From: Atherinomorus stipes
Taxonomy: Eukaryota > Chordata > Actinopteri > Atheriniformes > Atherinidae
Assembly: GCA_023101725.1 (NCBI GenBank)
Contig: JALJCO010001162.1
Coordinates: 1 to 64,000 of the forward strand
Length of the DNA stretch: 64,000 nt
Direction: 5' to 3'
In this document: positions 23,776 to 34,823 of the stretch, piece by piece
Numbering within the stretch: position 1 is the stretch's first letter
Layout of the letters: each line of letters begins with the position of its first letter
Made by a program: the position numbers and the translations under genes
Notes under the pieces: generated by a model
Seen by the model: only the letters and a program-made list of their open reading frames with translations
The model's database searches: none
Told to the model about the DNA's origin: nothing

Positions 23776-23984
23776 CTTTAGTGCAACTATCATGCAACTT
23801 TTAGAAGCATCCCTTCTCCAACACACCTGAATCAAATATATGACTTGTTACCAGGTCTCTGCAGACCTGAATAGCATGCACATGAGGTAATTCAGTTAAT
23901 TTGATTCAGTTGTGTTGGAGTGGGTATGCTCTAAAACTTGCAGGATAGTAGCTCCCGAGGTCTGGACTTGGACATTTCTGGTAT

Positions 23985-24345
23985 ATGTGTGACAGTGTGG
24001 GGTCCTGTCACTATGCGTCCGACTGATCATGCACCCTGGCTAATTGGCCACAGGGATGTCCCTTTGGCTGAATGGTCAGCGCGCATGACTTTCACCAGGG
24101 AGTCTGGGGATCAAATCCCACCCGGGCCCTTCGCTGCATACAGGGTGCATGATCACTCGGAGGCATAGTCTGCTGTTGTCGGCAGGATCCATGTGAAATG
24201 CTGGTAAACAGGCCATGGATTCGACAGGCAGCCTACGTGGCAGCCTACGTGGAACATGAGAACATGCTTGTGAAAACAGGCGGAAGAGATGTGGCAGTTG
24301 ACAGTCCTGTCACCATGCCCCCGATTGATCATGCAAGCTGTATCA
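23985..24345 (+). mobile_element. tRNA-like repeat, copy 1
   Basis: Contains a tRNA-like block with A-box-like TGGCTGAATGGTCAGCGCGC and B-box-like GGGATCAAATCCC, and two copies of a CCTGTCACYATGC..GATCATGC motif. Relatives lie at 26309-26475 and 50190-50245. Probably a SINE or composite. Confidence 0.55.
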
Positions 24346-24589
24346 GTTGACTTCCACACTTTTTTTTCACTCAATGTTAGTTGACAAAGTTTAGGCCTTT
24401 TCAAAGTGGGATTGTTGGGCTCTGATTGGTCCTGCCCTTACTCTGTCATCATACAAACTCTGCCTACCCTAAGGGGGTTCCTGTTGAGGTTAATAACTAT
24501 AAAAACTGAGCTCAGTAAAAGATTCTGCTCAGAACTGAGCAGAAGCACCCGTTTGAGCCAGTAGAGCCATGAGTCGTCTTAGGAATGAT

Positions 24590-25861
24590 GCAACAAGTTT
24601 TTCACACCTGGATTTGGGGATCTCCAGAGATGCTCAGTTGGGTTTATGTCAGAGCTCTGGCTGGGCCAGTCAAGAATGGCTACAGAGTTGTTCTGAAGCC
24701 ACTCCTTTTTTTATTTTAGCTGTGTGGGAGGGATATTGTCTTGTTGGAAGGTGAACCTTCGGCCCAGTCTGAGGTCCTGAGCACTCTGGAAGAGGTTTTC
24801 TTCCAGGATCTCTGTACTTGGCGGCATTCATCTTTCCTTCAATTGCAACCAGTCGTCCTGTCCCTGCAGCTGAAAAACTCCTCCATAGCATCATTTTGCC
24901 CTCACCGTGTTTCACTGTTGGGATCGTATTGGGCATGTGATGAGCACTGACTAGTTTTCTCCACACATACCACTTAGAATTGACACCAAAAATTTCAATC
25001 ATGGTCTCATCAGACCAGAGAATCTTATTTCTCACAGTCTGGGAGTCCTCCGTGTGTTTTTTTGTTTTTTTTGGCAAACTCTATGCGTGATTTCCTATGT
25101 CTTGCACTGAGGAGAGGCTTCCGTTGGGCCACTCTGCCATACAGCCCCGAGTGGTAGAGGGCTGCCGTGACAGTTGACTTTGTGGAACTTTCTCCATCTC
25201 CCTACTGCATCTCTGGAGCTCGGCCACAGTGATCTTTGGGTTCTTCTTTACCTCTCTCCCCAAGGCTCTTCTCCCAAGATTGCTAAGTTAGCTGGACAGC
25301 CGGGTCTAGGAAGAATTCTGATCGTGCCAAACTTCTTCCATTTAATGATTATGGAAGCCAACATGCTCTTAGGAACCTTTAGTGCTGCAGAAATGCATTT
25401 GTAACCTTGGCCAGATCTGTGCCTCGCCACAATTCTGTCTCTGAGCTCCTTGGACAGTTCCTTTGACCTCATGATTCTCATTTGTTCTGACATGCACTGT
25501 GGGCTGTAAGCTCTTATATAGACAGGTGTGTGCCTTGGCTTTCTTAATCAAGTCCAATCAAACACAGCTGGACTCCAATGAAGTAGAACCATCTCAAGGA
25601 GGATCAGAGGGAATGGACAGCATATGAGTTAAATATGAGTGTGACTGCAAAGGGTCCGAATACTTTTGACCATGTAATATTTCAGTTTTACTTTTTCAAG
25701 AAATTTGAAAAAAATTCCACATTTCTGTTTTTTTCTTTCAAGATGGGGTGCTGTGTGTACACTAATGATAAATAAAATGAACTTTTTTATTTTAGCAAAT
25801 GGCTCCAATGAAACAAAGAGTAAAAAGTTTAAAGGGGTCTGAATACTTTCTGTACTCACTG
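24590..25861 (-). pseudogene. Tc1/mariner transposase pseudogene
   Basis: Minus-strand pieces in several frames: paired-type DNA-binding part MSEQMRIMRSKELSKELRDR..RSGQGYKCISAALKVPKS (25248-25493), middle KNPKITVAELQRC, catalytic NKILWSDETMIEIFG, QQDN and WPSQSSDINPTEHLW, so D, D and E are all still legible but frameshifted. The right end carries the terminal repeat GGTCTGAATACTTTCTGTAC..CACTG at 25861 followed by TA. The left end is not clear. Confidence 0.85.
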
Positions 25862-26308
25862 TATCTTCAGTAAGATTATGGTCTGACAAAAACCACTGTT
25901 AATCCAAACAATGTTTTAAACAAAGTTTCATGGGTCACATTCATTCATCAAGCAGGCGTGACCCATATCTCTCTCCTACATGTTCTACTAACTGGATAGA
26001 GCCATCACTCTTGTTTTCCTTTGCTGGTGTAGAGTTTTACTTCAACAAGCTTAAAAAGAGGCCAACACGCCTAAGCCATGTCATACTCTGTTTTTGTCAT
26101 TTATCTTGATTTCAAAGAAGATAAATCTGTGTTCTGAGATTAAGGTATGTTCTTGTGTTTTCATAGCATCACATAATTTTCATCAGCATGTAGCTGTCAT
26201 ATGTTTGTAGGTGTTCAAATTTAGTGCATGAACAAAGTTGTCACGTTTTTAGCAGAAATTAAATGCAGCCTCTGATACAACCTGGTGAGATTGTTTTCAT
26301 GTTCTGTA

Positions 26309-26475
26309 TGTGGCAAGGGATGGAACAGAGGGCTTGGGCGGGATCTGACCGCCAGACTCCCAGGTGAGTCATGCGCACTGACCATCCAGCAAAAAGTGAC
26401 ATCCCTGTGGCCAAGTAGCCAACACGCATGATCACTTGGAGGCATAGTGACAGGACTGTCAACTGCCACATGTAC
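26309..26475 (-). mobile_element. tRNA-like repeat, copy 2
   Basis: Minus-strand relative of 23985-24345 (A-box-like TGGATGGTCAGTGCGCATGA). Ends GTATGTGGCA and TGCCACATGTAC are complementary. Absent from the equivalent place in unit B (about 40065-40075), so it inserted after the duplication or was lost in B. Confidence 0.6.
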
Positions 26476-26536
26476 TTGAATAATGCAGCTTTTTGATTTG
26501 GTATCTTTTCTTTCGGTCAACTGATCTTTGGAATAT

Positions 26537-27682
26537 GGGGGATTATCACACTTACCGGAACTTACCGGTATTTGGGCATTTCCTCTTCCGGGCCATTTTA
26601 ACAACAGCCGTTCCTGCTCTGTTATACTGTTTAAATCGGATAAACTCCAAACATGCTTAAGTTTTCACTCCAGACTGAAGTCATACTAAGAAAGAAGTGG
26701 ATCAAAGCGATCAATTCGCCGCGGTGAAGGGCTGAACTTTATAATAAAACACACGTTTGTTTGTAGCCGGTGGGGCACAACACTGCACGACACCGGCACT
26801 TCACAGCATGCTGGCATTAGCCAGCTAGCGTTCACTGACGTGCTTAACATTGTGCGTCTTAAAACACACAAACATCTGAAAATCAGGTCTGTACCCCCCC
26901 CCCCCCCCCCCCCCGTTTCCAGTGGAACAACTGGGGACTGCCAAGAAAGGAGACGCTTTTAGATGCTTGTGTGTTTTCAGCCGCACAAAGTTAGGCACGT
27001 CATCGAGCTGGCTAATGCTAGCCTGCTAACACGACTGTGTAGTCTGCCCGCTACAAACAAACGTGTGTTGTTTTATTATAAAGTTCGGTCCTTCACCGTG
27101 GCAAATCGGTCGTTTTGATCCACTCCTTCCTTAGCATCACTTCAGTCTGGAATGAAAACTTGGCATTGGCGTTTATCTGATTTACAAAGTTTAACAGTAT
27201 AGTGGCCGGCAGACTACTGTTAGCAGGCTAGCATTAGCCAGCTTGATGACGTGCCTAACTTTGTGCGGCTGAAAACACACAAGCATCTGAAAGCGTCTCC
27301 TTTCTTGGCAGTCCCCAGTTGTTCCACTGGAAACGGGGGGGTACAGACCCGATTTTCAGATGTTTGTGTGTTTTAAGACGCACAAAGTTAAGCACGTCGG
27401 TAAACGCTAGCTGGCTAATGCTAGCATGCTGGTGTTGTGCCCCACCGGCTACAAACAAACATGCTACGTTGTTTTATTATAAAGTTAGGCCCTTCACTCT
27501 GGAGAATCGCTTTGATCCACTTCTTCCTTAGTACTTCAGTCTTGAATCCATGAAAATTTAAGTAGGATTGGCGTTCATTCACGTTTTTTACTAGGTAAAG
27601 CAGAGACATTGAACTGGGCTGGAAGAGGGCCGTCCAAGTGTTTCAAACTGGAAGTTCGTAACACGGAAGTGTGATAATCCCC
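26537..27682. mobile_element. Giant palindromic (foldback) element, copy 2
   Basis: 1146 bp, same family and inverted structure as 22614-23727, ends GGGGGATTATCACACTTACC and GGAAGTGTGATAATCCCC. TAT on both sides (26534-26536, 27683-27685). Unit B carries the uninterrupted site GGGATATTGTGGCAGAC at about 40120, giving a 3-bp target duplication. It contains a run of 21 C (26894-26914). Confidence 0.92.
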
Positions 27683-27893
27683 TATTGTGGTAGACTTTTT
27701 AAGTACAATAGTCCTGAGCTATAAGCCCTTGTCGCCACTAGAAGGGAGGCAGTGAACTTTAAGTGTGTTTGAACTGCATAGTGAAGAAAAGGCTTCCCAG
27801 TCTATCATTTTCAGGTAAAAAAAAAAAAAAAGAGTTTAAAGCTCTGAACTGTGTTGTGAATTGTCCATGATTTAGTTTTAATGTGTTGTTTAA

Positions 27894-29219
27894 AGGTGTC
27901 ATAACTTAGTGTTTTACATACACAATCCTTAAATTATCTTCAAATGAATTTTTAATTATAGTTGGGTGGGGGGAAAATATAATGAACTCTTTTTATCCTT
28001 AACTTTTGTTTGTCGTGAGAATACGCACGAGAATTAGACCTGTCAGTAAGCGCGTTCACGAGGCAGTCGTCAAAGCCAAAACAAGTTTTATTGGGACAGA
28101 CCAAGTGAAGGAAATCATGTCCCAACAGAGAAAAACGTGATAAAATGTAACGGTGCGGTTGATAGAGAGGATCCGCCGAGTAAAAGGGCTGGACTCTGAT
28201 GAATATAAGGAATAGACGTCTGACATGAAGTTACTCAAATAGCAACAACTGTGTTAGCTTTTGTAGCTACATTAGCAGCTTGTCACAGTTCGTCTACTAT
28301 CGTTTACTGGCCTCTTACACAAAAGATAATAAGTTACACAAGCAGCAACACTTACCAAATGCACATATTCATTGAATAAATATAATCCACTGGTCGCTGG
28401 TATTGCCGTCCCTCCTGTTACAGCACTGAAAACTGCCGAAGCAGCTCAGCACCGCACTTTTTTTCCCCCTTTGTTGTCGTCGTCCTCTCCCTTTCTGACA
28501 AAGCTGGCCATTAAATGCTACTCCGCGTCAGGTAATCAGCTGATTTCAGGTGGTGCTAACGAGGCAAGCTTAGCAGCTAGCAGCCTCTGTTAGATCACGT
28601 CATCAACTAGGGATGGGCGATATGGACTAAAAAATGTATCACAATAATTTCTCTTATTTATCACGGTAACGATAAATGACGATAAAAGCTATCAGGAAAA
28701 TAATTTGCATTATAAATTTGTCACTAAATTTTGTCTTGAAAGCTCGACAAAATACCAGAAGCCACTACATCAATTAAGTTCAAGTAGTAGACCTGTATTG
28801 CAAAACTGTAGTGACACCAATCAAACAAGTCTGAAATATGAGAGACCAAATGCCACATTTATTCAAACGACGCAAACAGCAAAACTAACTTTGCTTATTA
28901 AAAAAACCAAAGTAAAACACAACCTGGTAAATTGTCATCTCACGATAAAAACGATAAATTCAAATTGTTATTGTGGGGAATTTCTTTGACGATATATCGC
29001 ACACGATAAAATATTGCCCATCCCTATCATCAACAGAGATAAAACTAAATCGCGTACTGTGGAGAGTGCACTCTTTGGCCAATTCTGGTGAGAAGAGAGA
29101 GCCCGCACTCAAAGACGAAGCCACTTTCACTCTCCGGAGTTTCTGGCACGTTTTAACTAAGGTCCTGTTCCAATACACGTTTTGACAAGAGAAAGTGGGA
29201 TTTCCGGGTGATGACTCCT
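27894..29219. mobile_element. TTAA element carrying an hAT MITE
   Basis: Begins AGGTGTCATAACTTAG and ends GGTGATGACTCCT; TTAA at 27890-27893 and 29220-29223. The AGG.GTCAT ends resemble 8088 and 11587. About 900 bp without the MITE at 28608-29026. Confidence 0.75.
28608..29026. mobile_element. hAT MITE, copy 2 (TAGGGATGGGCGATA ends)
   Basis: 419 bp, same family as 284-699 but in the opposite orientation, with a perfect 8-bp duplication TCATCAAC (28600-28607 and 29027-29034). Confidence 0.93.
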
Positions 29220-29484
29220 TTAACCCTCCTGTTATGTTGCGGGTCAAATTGATCCATTTTAAAGTTTAAAAATCAAGTATTTGAAAGTATTTTTTTTGGG
29301 AATGAAACTTCTGCTTTGCTTAATAAGTGTAATTAGCATATAAAATGAGTGGTTAATTTTATGTATTGGCAACACCTCCCTTCATGTTTTTATTACATAG
29401 ATGATGTCAATTTGACATTAAAGTGGAGGTTAAAAACGGTCAGAAATGTATACTGTTAGTTTATTTGCAACTCTGAGGCATATA

Positions 29485-29687
29485 CACTACTCAAAAAAAA
29501 GTTAGTGATATTCAACTTTCGGTTTTGAGATGATGCAGAATAAATATTTAACCATTGAACAATGTACATGTGCACTGAAAAGTTTAAAGAAAGTTTCATT
29601 CAGTTCACCTGGAAAGGTTGTAGTGGATTTTAGACTAATTCTGACATCATACAAAAAGCCAAATATCCTTAACTTTTGTGAGTAGTG
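29485..29687. mobile_element. Tc1/mariner-type MITE
   Basis: 203 bp; ends CACTACTCAAAAAAAAGTTA and TAACTTTTGTGAGTAGTG, flanked by TA on both sides (29483-29484, 29688-29689). Confidence 0.88.
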
Positions 29688-29698
29688 TATTTCACCCC

Positions 29699-29718
29699 AT
29701 CTCTCTCTCTCTCTCTCT
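29699..29718. repeat. CT microsatellite
   Basis: About ten CT units just outside the right end of the Tc1-type MITE. Confidence 0.9.
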
Positions 29719-29819
29719 ATCTTTCTTTCCCAAAAACACACATAGCTACACACCCATGCGCACGCACACATCTCCCTATTCTTGTGACCTCATCTGTCAA
29801 GTGTGAGAATACAGGTGTT

Positions 29820-30470
29820 AATAGGTGCTTTCAGACTGTAGGAACCTTTTGGAGTTCCTATAACCTTTTAGGGAACCAGGCCGTTTTTTTTTTTTTTTGT
29901 GCATTCAGACATATAGGAACTAGGGACCTCGGCCTTCAGTTCCTATAACCTTTTTAGTTCCTACTCCAAGTCAGGGTCTTATCGGGGTTCCATAGGAACT
30001 GAAATATGTAGATGTTTGGTGATTTGTAGAACTGGCAAGCCGCGCCCCTTGTGTGATCTCCGCTTCCTCCAGCCCCGCCATATTAAAAATTTCCCACAGC
30101 TGTTTGGTGGACGAACCCTGGTCCGTCCACTAAAGTGTCCAGCGAAAGGTAAACAAGACGTTAGTAGGGCAGCTTTCCAACGGGGCTGTTCCGTTACATG
30201 ATACAGATGACCGTGATGATGGAAAGCTGTTAAGCTAGCTTTTATAATAGCTTTGAATAAAAGAGATGAGAAACCTCAATTTTGTTTTAGATCTGCTGGG
30301 GCATAAATTTGTCATTGTCGCAAACGATTGCATCAAACATGGTCCTTATCAAGGTCCTCCCTCATGTGCGAACGCAAACTGATGGGGAAGGGTAGTTCTT
30401 ATAACTAAGCTCCAGACGGGTAGTTATAGGAACTGCGTTCTTAGAACCTCTCTGTCCAAATGTGCCTATT
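29820..30470. mobile_element. Palindrome-like non-coding element (AATAGGTGC ends)
   Basis: Imperfect inverted ends AATAGGTGCTTTCAGAC and GTCCAAATGTGCCTATT (12 of 17) and an inner inverted pair GGAGTTCCTATAAC / GTTATAGGAACT. No coding sequence. Confidence 0.5.
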
Positions 30471-30657
30471 GTAACTTTCCATGGTAACCTTTTCTGTTCC
30501 TGTGGGCAAACCCCTGTCATTAAGGTTGGGTGAAGTTTGCCACCAAACCTTATTGGGTTGGGCAGGGGCAAAACATTAAGATTCACTGCAAGGGACCCCC
30601 TACCAACATTACATTCTGCATCTACATACGATATGTTTACTGTCAGAGCTGTACAAA

Positions 30658-31010
30658 ATGATTAGGAGAAGAAGAGGAATCATAGCTCACGAGGCTCTGG
30701 AACTCATCTTTGATCAGGAAATAGAGGACATATCTGAAGAGGAAGACCATATTCAGATCAATTCTAATGAACCAAATGATACACTGATATTCATGTTCCT
30801 CCAACCAAGACATTCACATCAAAAAATGGTGAAAAACAGTTCATCCCCAAACAGATGTCAGGCAAAAGTGCCTGAAAACATAATAAACAGTGCCACAGCC
30901 CACTAGGATAGCAGTGGCTTGTGGGACAGACATCAGGTCAGCTTTTGAGCTGGACATGTCTGACACTATACAGAAAATTATTCTTGAAATGACTAATGTT
31001 GAAGGAAGGT
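30658..31010 (+). pseudogene. piggyBac-like transposase N-terminal relic
   Basis: Frames in order: MIRRRRGIIAHEALELIFDQ, EIEDISEEEDH, TFTSKNGEKQFIPKQMSGKS, ENIINSAT, PTRIAVACGTDIRSAFELDM, SDTIQKIILEMTNVEG. Acidic start, SKNG, PT.....D..SAFEL and I....TN match the start of PGBD-type transposases. At least two frameshifts; the catalytic domain is absent. Confidence 0.6.
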
Positions 31011-31029
31011 GTGTTTTACAATACACAAT

Positions 31030-31400
31030 ACTACAATTTTCTTCCTGGTATCCTTTGTCAACTCTTTGGTCTTGGCCATGGTTGAGTCTGTAGTGTGACT
31101 GGTTGAGGCTGTGGACAGGTGTCTTTGATAAGGAGTTCAAACAGGTGCCATTGATACAAGTAATGAGTGGAGGACATAAGAGCTTCAAACAGTAGTTACA
31201 GGTCTGTGAGAGCTGGAAGTCTTGCTTGTTTGTGGGCAAGAAAGTACTTGTTTCTGCCGTAATTTGCAAATAAATTCTTTAAAAATCCTACAATATGACT
31301 TTCCTTGATTTTTTTTCCCCCTCATTCTGTCTCTCACATTGAAGTGTTTGCATGAAGAAAATTACAGACCTCTCTCATCTTTCTAAATACTGCCTAAATA
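31030..31400 (-). mobile_element. Tc1 fragment (5' flank of transposase)
   Basis: Contains TTCTGCCGTAATTTGCAAAT, AAATTCTTTAAAAATCC and AAATTACAGACCTCTCTCAT, a block typical of one end of fish Tc1 elements. No transposase coding remains. Confidence 0.55.
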
Positions 31401-31599
31401 CTTTGAAATTTAAAGAAGCACAAATAATCATTTTACAATTCTGTCATGGATTTTGATGTCTTCCCCGAGGGATTTTTAAAAAATGATAGGGGGGAATACC
31501 CTGATTTCAATTATATCAAGAGTAAAATTAAAACAAGATGCATAGAACGTAAATAACAGGGCAAAGTTGACGACTTTTAGAATTTAGAGCAGTAATTGT

Positions 31600-32319
31600 G
31601 GTTAAAAGTTGCTCACTCCCCAAACCACCGCCATCCTAGTTCACAGTCTCATCATCTCTTGCATTGATTACTGTAATTCACTTCTTTTCGGCCTCCCAAA
31701 TAAGTCCCTCCAGAAACTGCAGCTCCTTCAAAACTCTGCAGCACACCTGATTACACGGACCCCCATGTCTCATCATATCACTCCCATCCTGCAACAACTC
31801 CACTGGCTCCCCATCAAACAAAGAATTGTCTTCAAACTCCTCCTCACTACATTCAAGGCACTCCATAACTTGGCTCCATCTTACATCTCTGATCTCCTTC
31901 ACGTTAACACCCCTACCCGCTCCCTACGATCCTCCCACACCTTCCAGCTCTCCGTTCCCCCAGCCCGTCTTTTCTCAATGGGAAACAGGGCATTTAGTCG
32001 CTCTGCTCTCCATCTTTGGAATTCCCTCCCTCCTGATCTCCGTACTCTGGACTCCTTCCCTCTTTTTAAATCTAGACTCAAAACCTTCCTGTTCACAGTC
32101 TTATTCCACCTAAGTCCATATGCATCTCTCCAATGTTGTTTTCTTCCCTGTTTTACTTCCTGTTGTCTTGTTTTCTGTGGTACCTCTAATGCTAGTGTTT
32201 TTTTTTGTTGTTTTTTTTTTTTTACTGTTTTAGCTTCCTGTTTTTAATGTTTTATCTGCCTGTACAGTGTCCTTGGGTGTTTTGATAAGGCGCTTAAAAA
32301 AAAAGGTATTATTATTATT

Positions 32320-32369
<50 letters not shown>

Positions 32370-32370
32370 G
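31600..32370 (+). mobile_element. L2/CR1-like LINE 3' end, 5'-truncated
   Basis: One open frame of 212 codons (31609-32247) carries the RT C-terminal part: [55 protein letters not shown] and [10 protein letters not shown]. The 3' end is GATAAGGCGCTT plus an ATT microsatellite (32303-32369). Open frame and tail suggest a fairly young insertion. Different subfamily from 1519-8915. Confidence 0.85.
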
Positions 32371-32371
32371 A

Positions 32372-32580
32372 TAGAGGTGTCTAGCTCCAGTCCTCACCAC
32401 AATCCTGCAGGTTTTCAACATGTTCCTGCTCAAACACACCTGACTCAAATAATGACTGTGCAGAACTTCAAAAGCTGCTGGATCCATTCACTATGAGTCA
32501 AGTGTGTTTCAGGAGGGAAACATTGAAAACTTGTAGTACAGTAGCCCTTGAGGACTGACTTTGGAAACCCTCAGATTATA
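32372..32580. mobile_element. hAT-type short MITE
   Basis: Begins GAGGTGTCTAGCTCCAGTCC and ends CTTGAGGACTGACTTTGG; internal AACACACCTGACTCAAATAA. It sits against the ATT tail of the LINE. Confidence 0.65.
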
Positions 32581-34289
32581 AATGGAAACGCCTACTTGTC
32601 ATATGTAATTGTTAAAAATATCCATCCAGCCTTTTAATAAAAAGAATGAAAATTCCTAGGTCTGAAAGGCTACCATTGATTGTTGGAACCACTAGCGCGG
32701 TCTTACGATTTCTTTAGTTAACAGATTTTTATACTATAAAACTATGTTGTCCACAAAACCATCAACTTTAGAGATTTGATCATGTTTACACTTGCATAAT
32801 AAGTCTTATTGACATTTTTTAAAGGTAACACTTCAATTTCTTACACTGAGTCTGATGTAATCACAAAAACTCAAAACAAATTAAAAAACTGGACAAAAGA
32901 ACAATACTGTCACCTGCATAAGGAAAGTATCAGATATATTCAAATCGGCGGCACCAGCAAACATTACGTGAGTTCACCGTTTAATGAACGAGTCTTAGAT
33001 AAAAGACTAGCTGGTGTGTGCAAGCAGCAAATTTTTATCTGCATGATGATCATGAGTTGAGGTTTTCAGTGTGTCCTTTTATGTAAGTGTCATGATGATC
33101 CTGGCTCAAGTTGTTCTCTAATTCTCATTTTGTTGTAAATGTTGCTAGTTTGAAGTTCTGATTTCCCATCAGCTCAAACATAAAGCTCATGAATATCTTA
33201 ACCTTGCATATACTGTATACAGGTGATACTATGATTTTCTTAATTTCATAGATCAAACTAAACTAGTCTGAATATGTCCACATCTGTCCTTGTCCAACTC
33301 AGAAATAGAAATGGTTGAATGAAGAAGTTGCTGTTGACCACTTATTGTTTTTATTGTTGCAGCAACTATTGATATCAGGCTGTTAGTTAGAGTTATTGTC
33401 ATTGTTTTAAGTATACAGAAAGCCATTGAAAGCAATTGGATCCATTTAATCGGAGTCGGGTATTTGGAGCAGGAAATCTTGAAACCCTGAAAAAAGCGGC
33501 ACTTGAGGACCAACTTTGGACACCCTGGTACGGTATCATAAAAAAGGGCAACAAATACTGGTTGGAGGGGCCCCCCATGAAATTTTGCCTGGAGCCCAAG
33601 AGAACCAAGAATCGCCTCCGACACAAATCCCAGAAGCCCTTTTTTATTTGAAGCCAGTCTTGACTGTAGACAGAAGTCTATTTTCTTTATATCAAGACAT
33701 TCACAGATATTATAAGCCACCACTTCAGACGTTTTCTCCCTCCCACCCTTATCAGAAAGCTCGGTACAACCATTACAATATGACTCCTGTCATATGGTGT
33801 TTAATGTCTGTGTCATTTTTTGTCAAGTCATTTAAATGCCAGTTTACCACAGATATGCCACCAAAGTTCACAGCGACAGTAAAAACAAGAATTAATGAAC
33901 AGTAGGTTCTACTGCAATTATGATACTGAAAAAAGAAGGTCAGTTCAGATCGTCCAATTTTAAGAAGGTTCCCAAACTTTTTAAGACAGCAACCAGTCTG
34001 TGGAGATATGTGTGACCCATAAGGACCTACCAAATATTTCATTATACACATGATCACCAGCTCTGAAACTCAACCTAGATGCAGAAGTTTTGTTGTGAAA
34101 TCATCTTATTTCCTTTCAAGGAAACCATACTGCAACATTAAGATGAAGCCAGGAAATTTTTGTCCGTTGGATTTTTTTTTTTTTGTTTGGTATGAAAATG
34201 CTCATTAGAAATTAATCTTATGTTGGAAAGTCTGTTTATTTCTGTTTATAATGGAGCCACATTTTTTAGGTAAATTAGTTGTTGGATGA
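32581..34289. other. Gene-free stretch
   Basis: Apart from the half MITE at 33425-33535 nothing is recognised. It is the left border region of duplication unit B. Confidence 0.5.
33425..33535. mobile_element. Half copy of hAT-type MITE
   Basis: Right half only: TTGGATCCATTTAATCGGAG, GGAAATCTTGAAACC, CACTTGAGGACCAACTTTGG, ACACCCTGG. Confidence 0.5.
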
Positions 34290-34660
34290 GCAGCAGAGTT
34301 GAGTATGTGGGTTGTACCCACTAGAAAAAAATGGCCAACTATTCTCTGTAAATGAAAGTTTATTCTGGAAATGACTTTTGTTTGGTGTAAATTTGTTTTT
34401 ATTCACACAAGTTAAATTTTGCCATCAGATTTTCCATGTAAAAATGTAAGAGATTATATAGCAATGAAAATGACAACAACAACAAAGCATGAATTTAGTT
34501 TGCTAATAATTGGAAATATTGTTTTTGCTCTAAAAAAAAGTAGCGTGTATTCCTGAAATGCATTGCAGTAACACTTATTCAGTGTGTTATAAAGTTGCAC
34601 ATATTTAGTTAGAATACATAATTAATCTTAGCTATTCTAAAGCATTTATAAATATTCCCT

Positions 34661-34823
34661 TTAAGCAAAGTATGTTGGTTCTATTTCACAGACCCATTTC
34701 ATAGAAGTTGTACATTTAAGATCATTCCAAGATTTCCTGTCGGCACTTATGACCTCTACACAGTCCTCCTCACCCCAAAATGAGGATCCACCACCGTTAT
34801 CAGGCTGATCTCTGTTCCAACTC
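34661..34823 (-). CDS. Lectin B exon 6 (calcium and sugar site)
   Basis: 163 bp from acceptor gccag to TAA. Encodes SWNRDQPDNGGGS, GEEDCVEV, SWNDLKC, MKWVCE and the tail IEPTYFA. QPD and WND are the calcium and sugar ligands. Confidence 0.93.

Larger units (their letters stand above)
22428..23975. mobile_element. hAT-type repeat split by a second hAT element
   Basis: Left piece CAGTGTCCAAGACCAATC (22428-22449), right piece 23776-23975 with CACACCTGAATCAAAT, TTTGATTCAG and GGACTTGGACATT. The pieces join once 22450-23775 is removed. Confidence 0.6.

Noticed and set aside
22838..27531. Repeated open frames starting MSPVGHNTGTSQHAS and relatives in both orientations
   Set aside because: They recur because the palindromic element has two arms and two copies; no splice sites, no conservation beyond the repeat.
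30841..31269. 142-codon minus-strand open frame
   Set aside because: Overlaps the piggyBac-like relic and the Tc1 fragment; antisense of repeat sequence.
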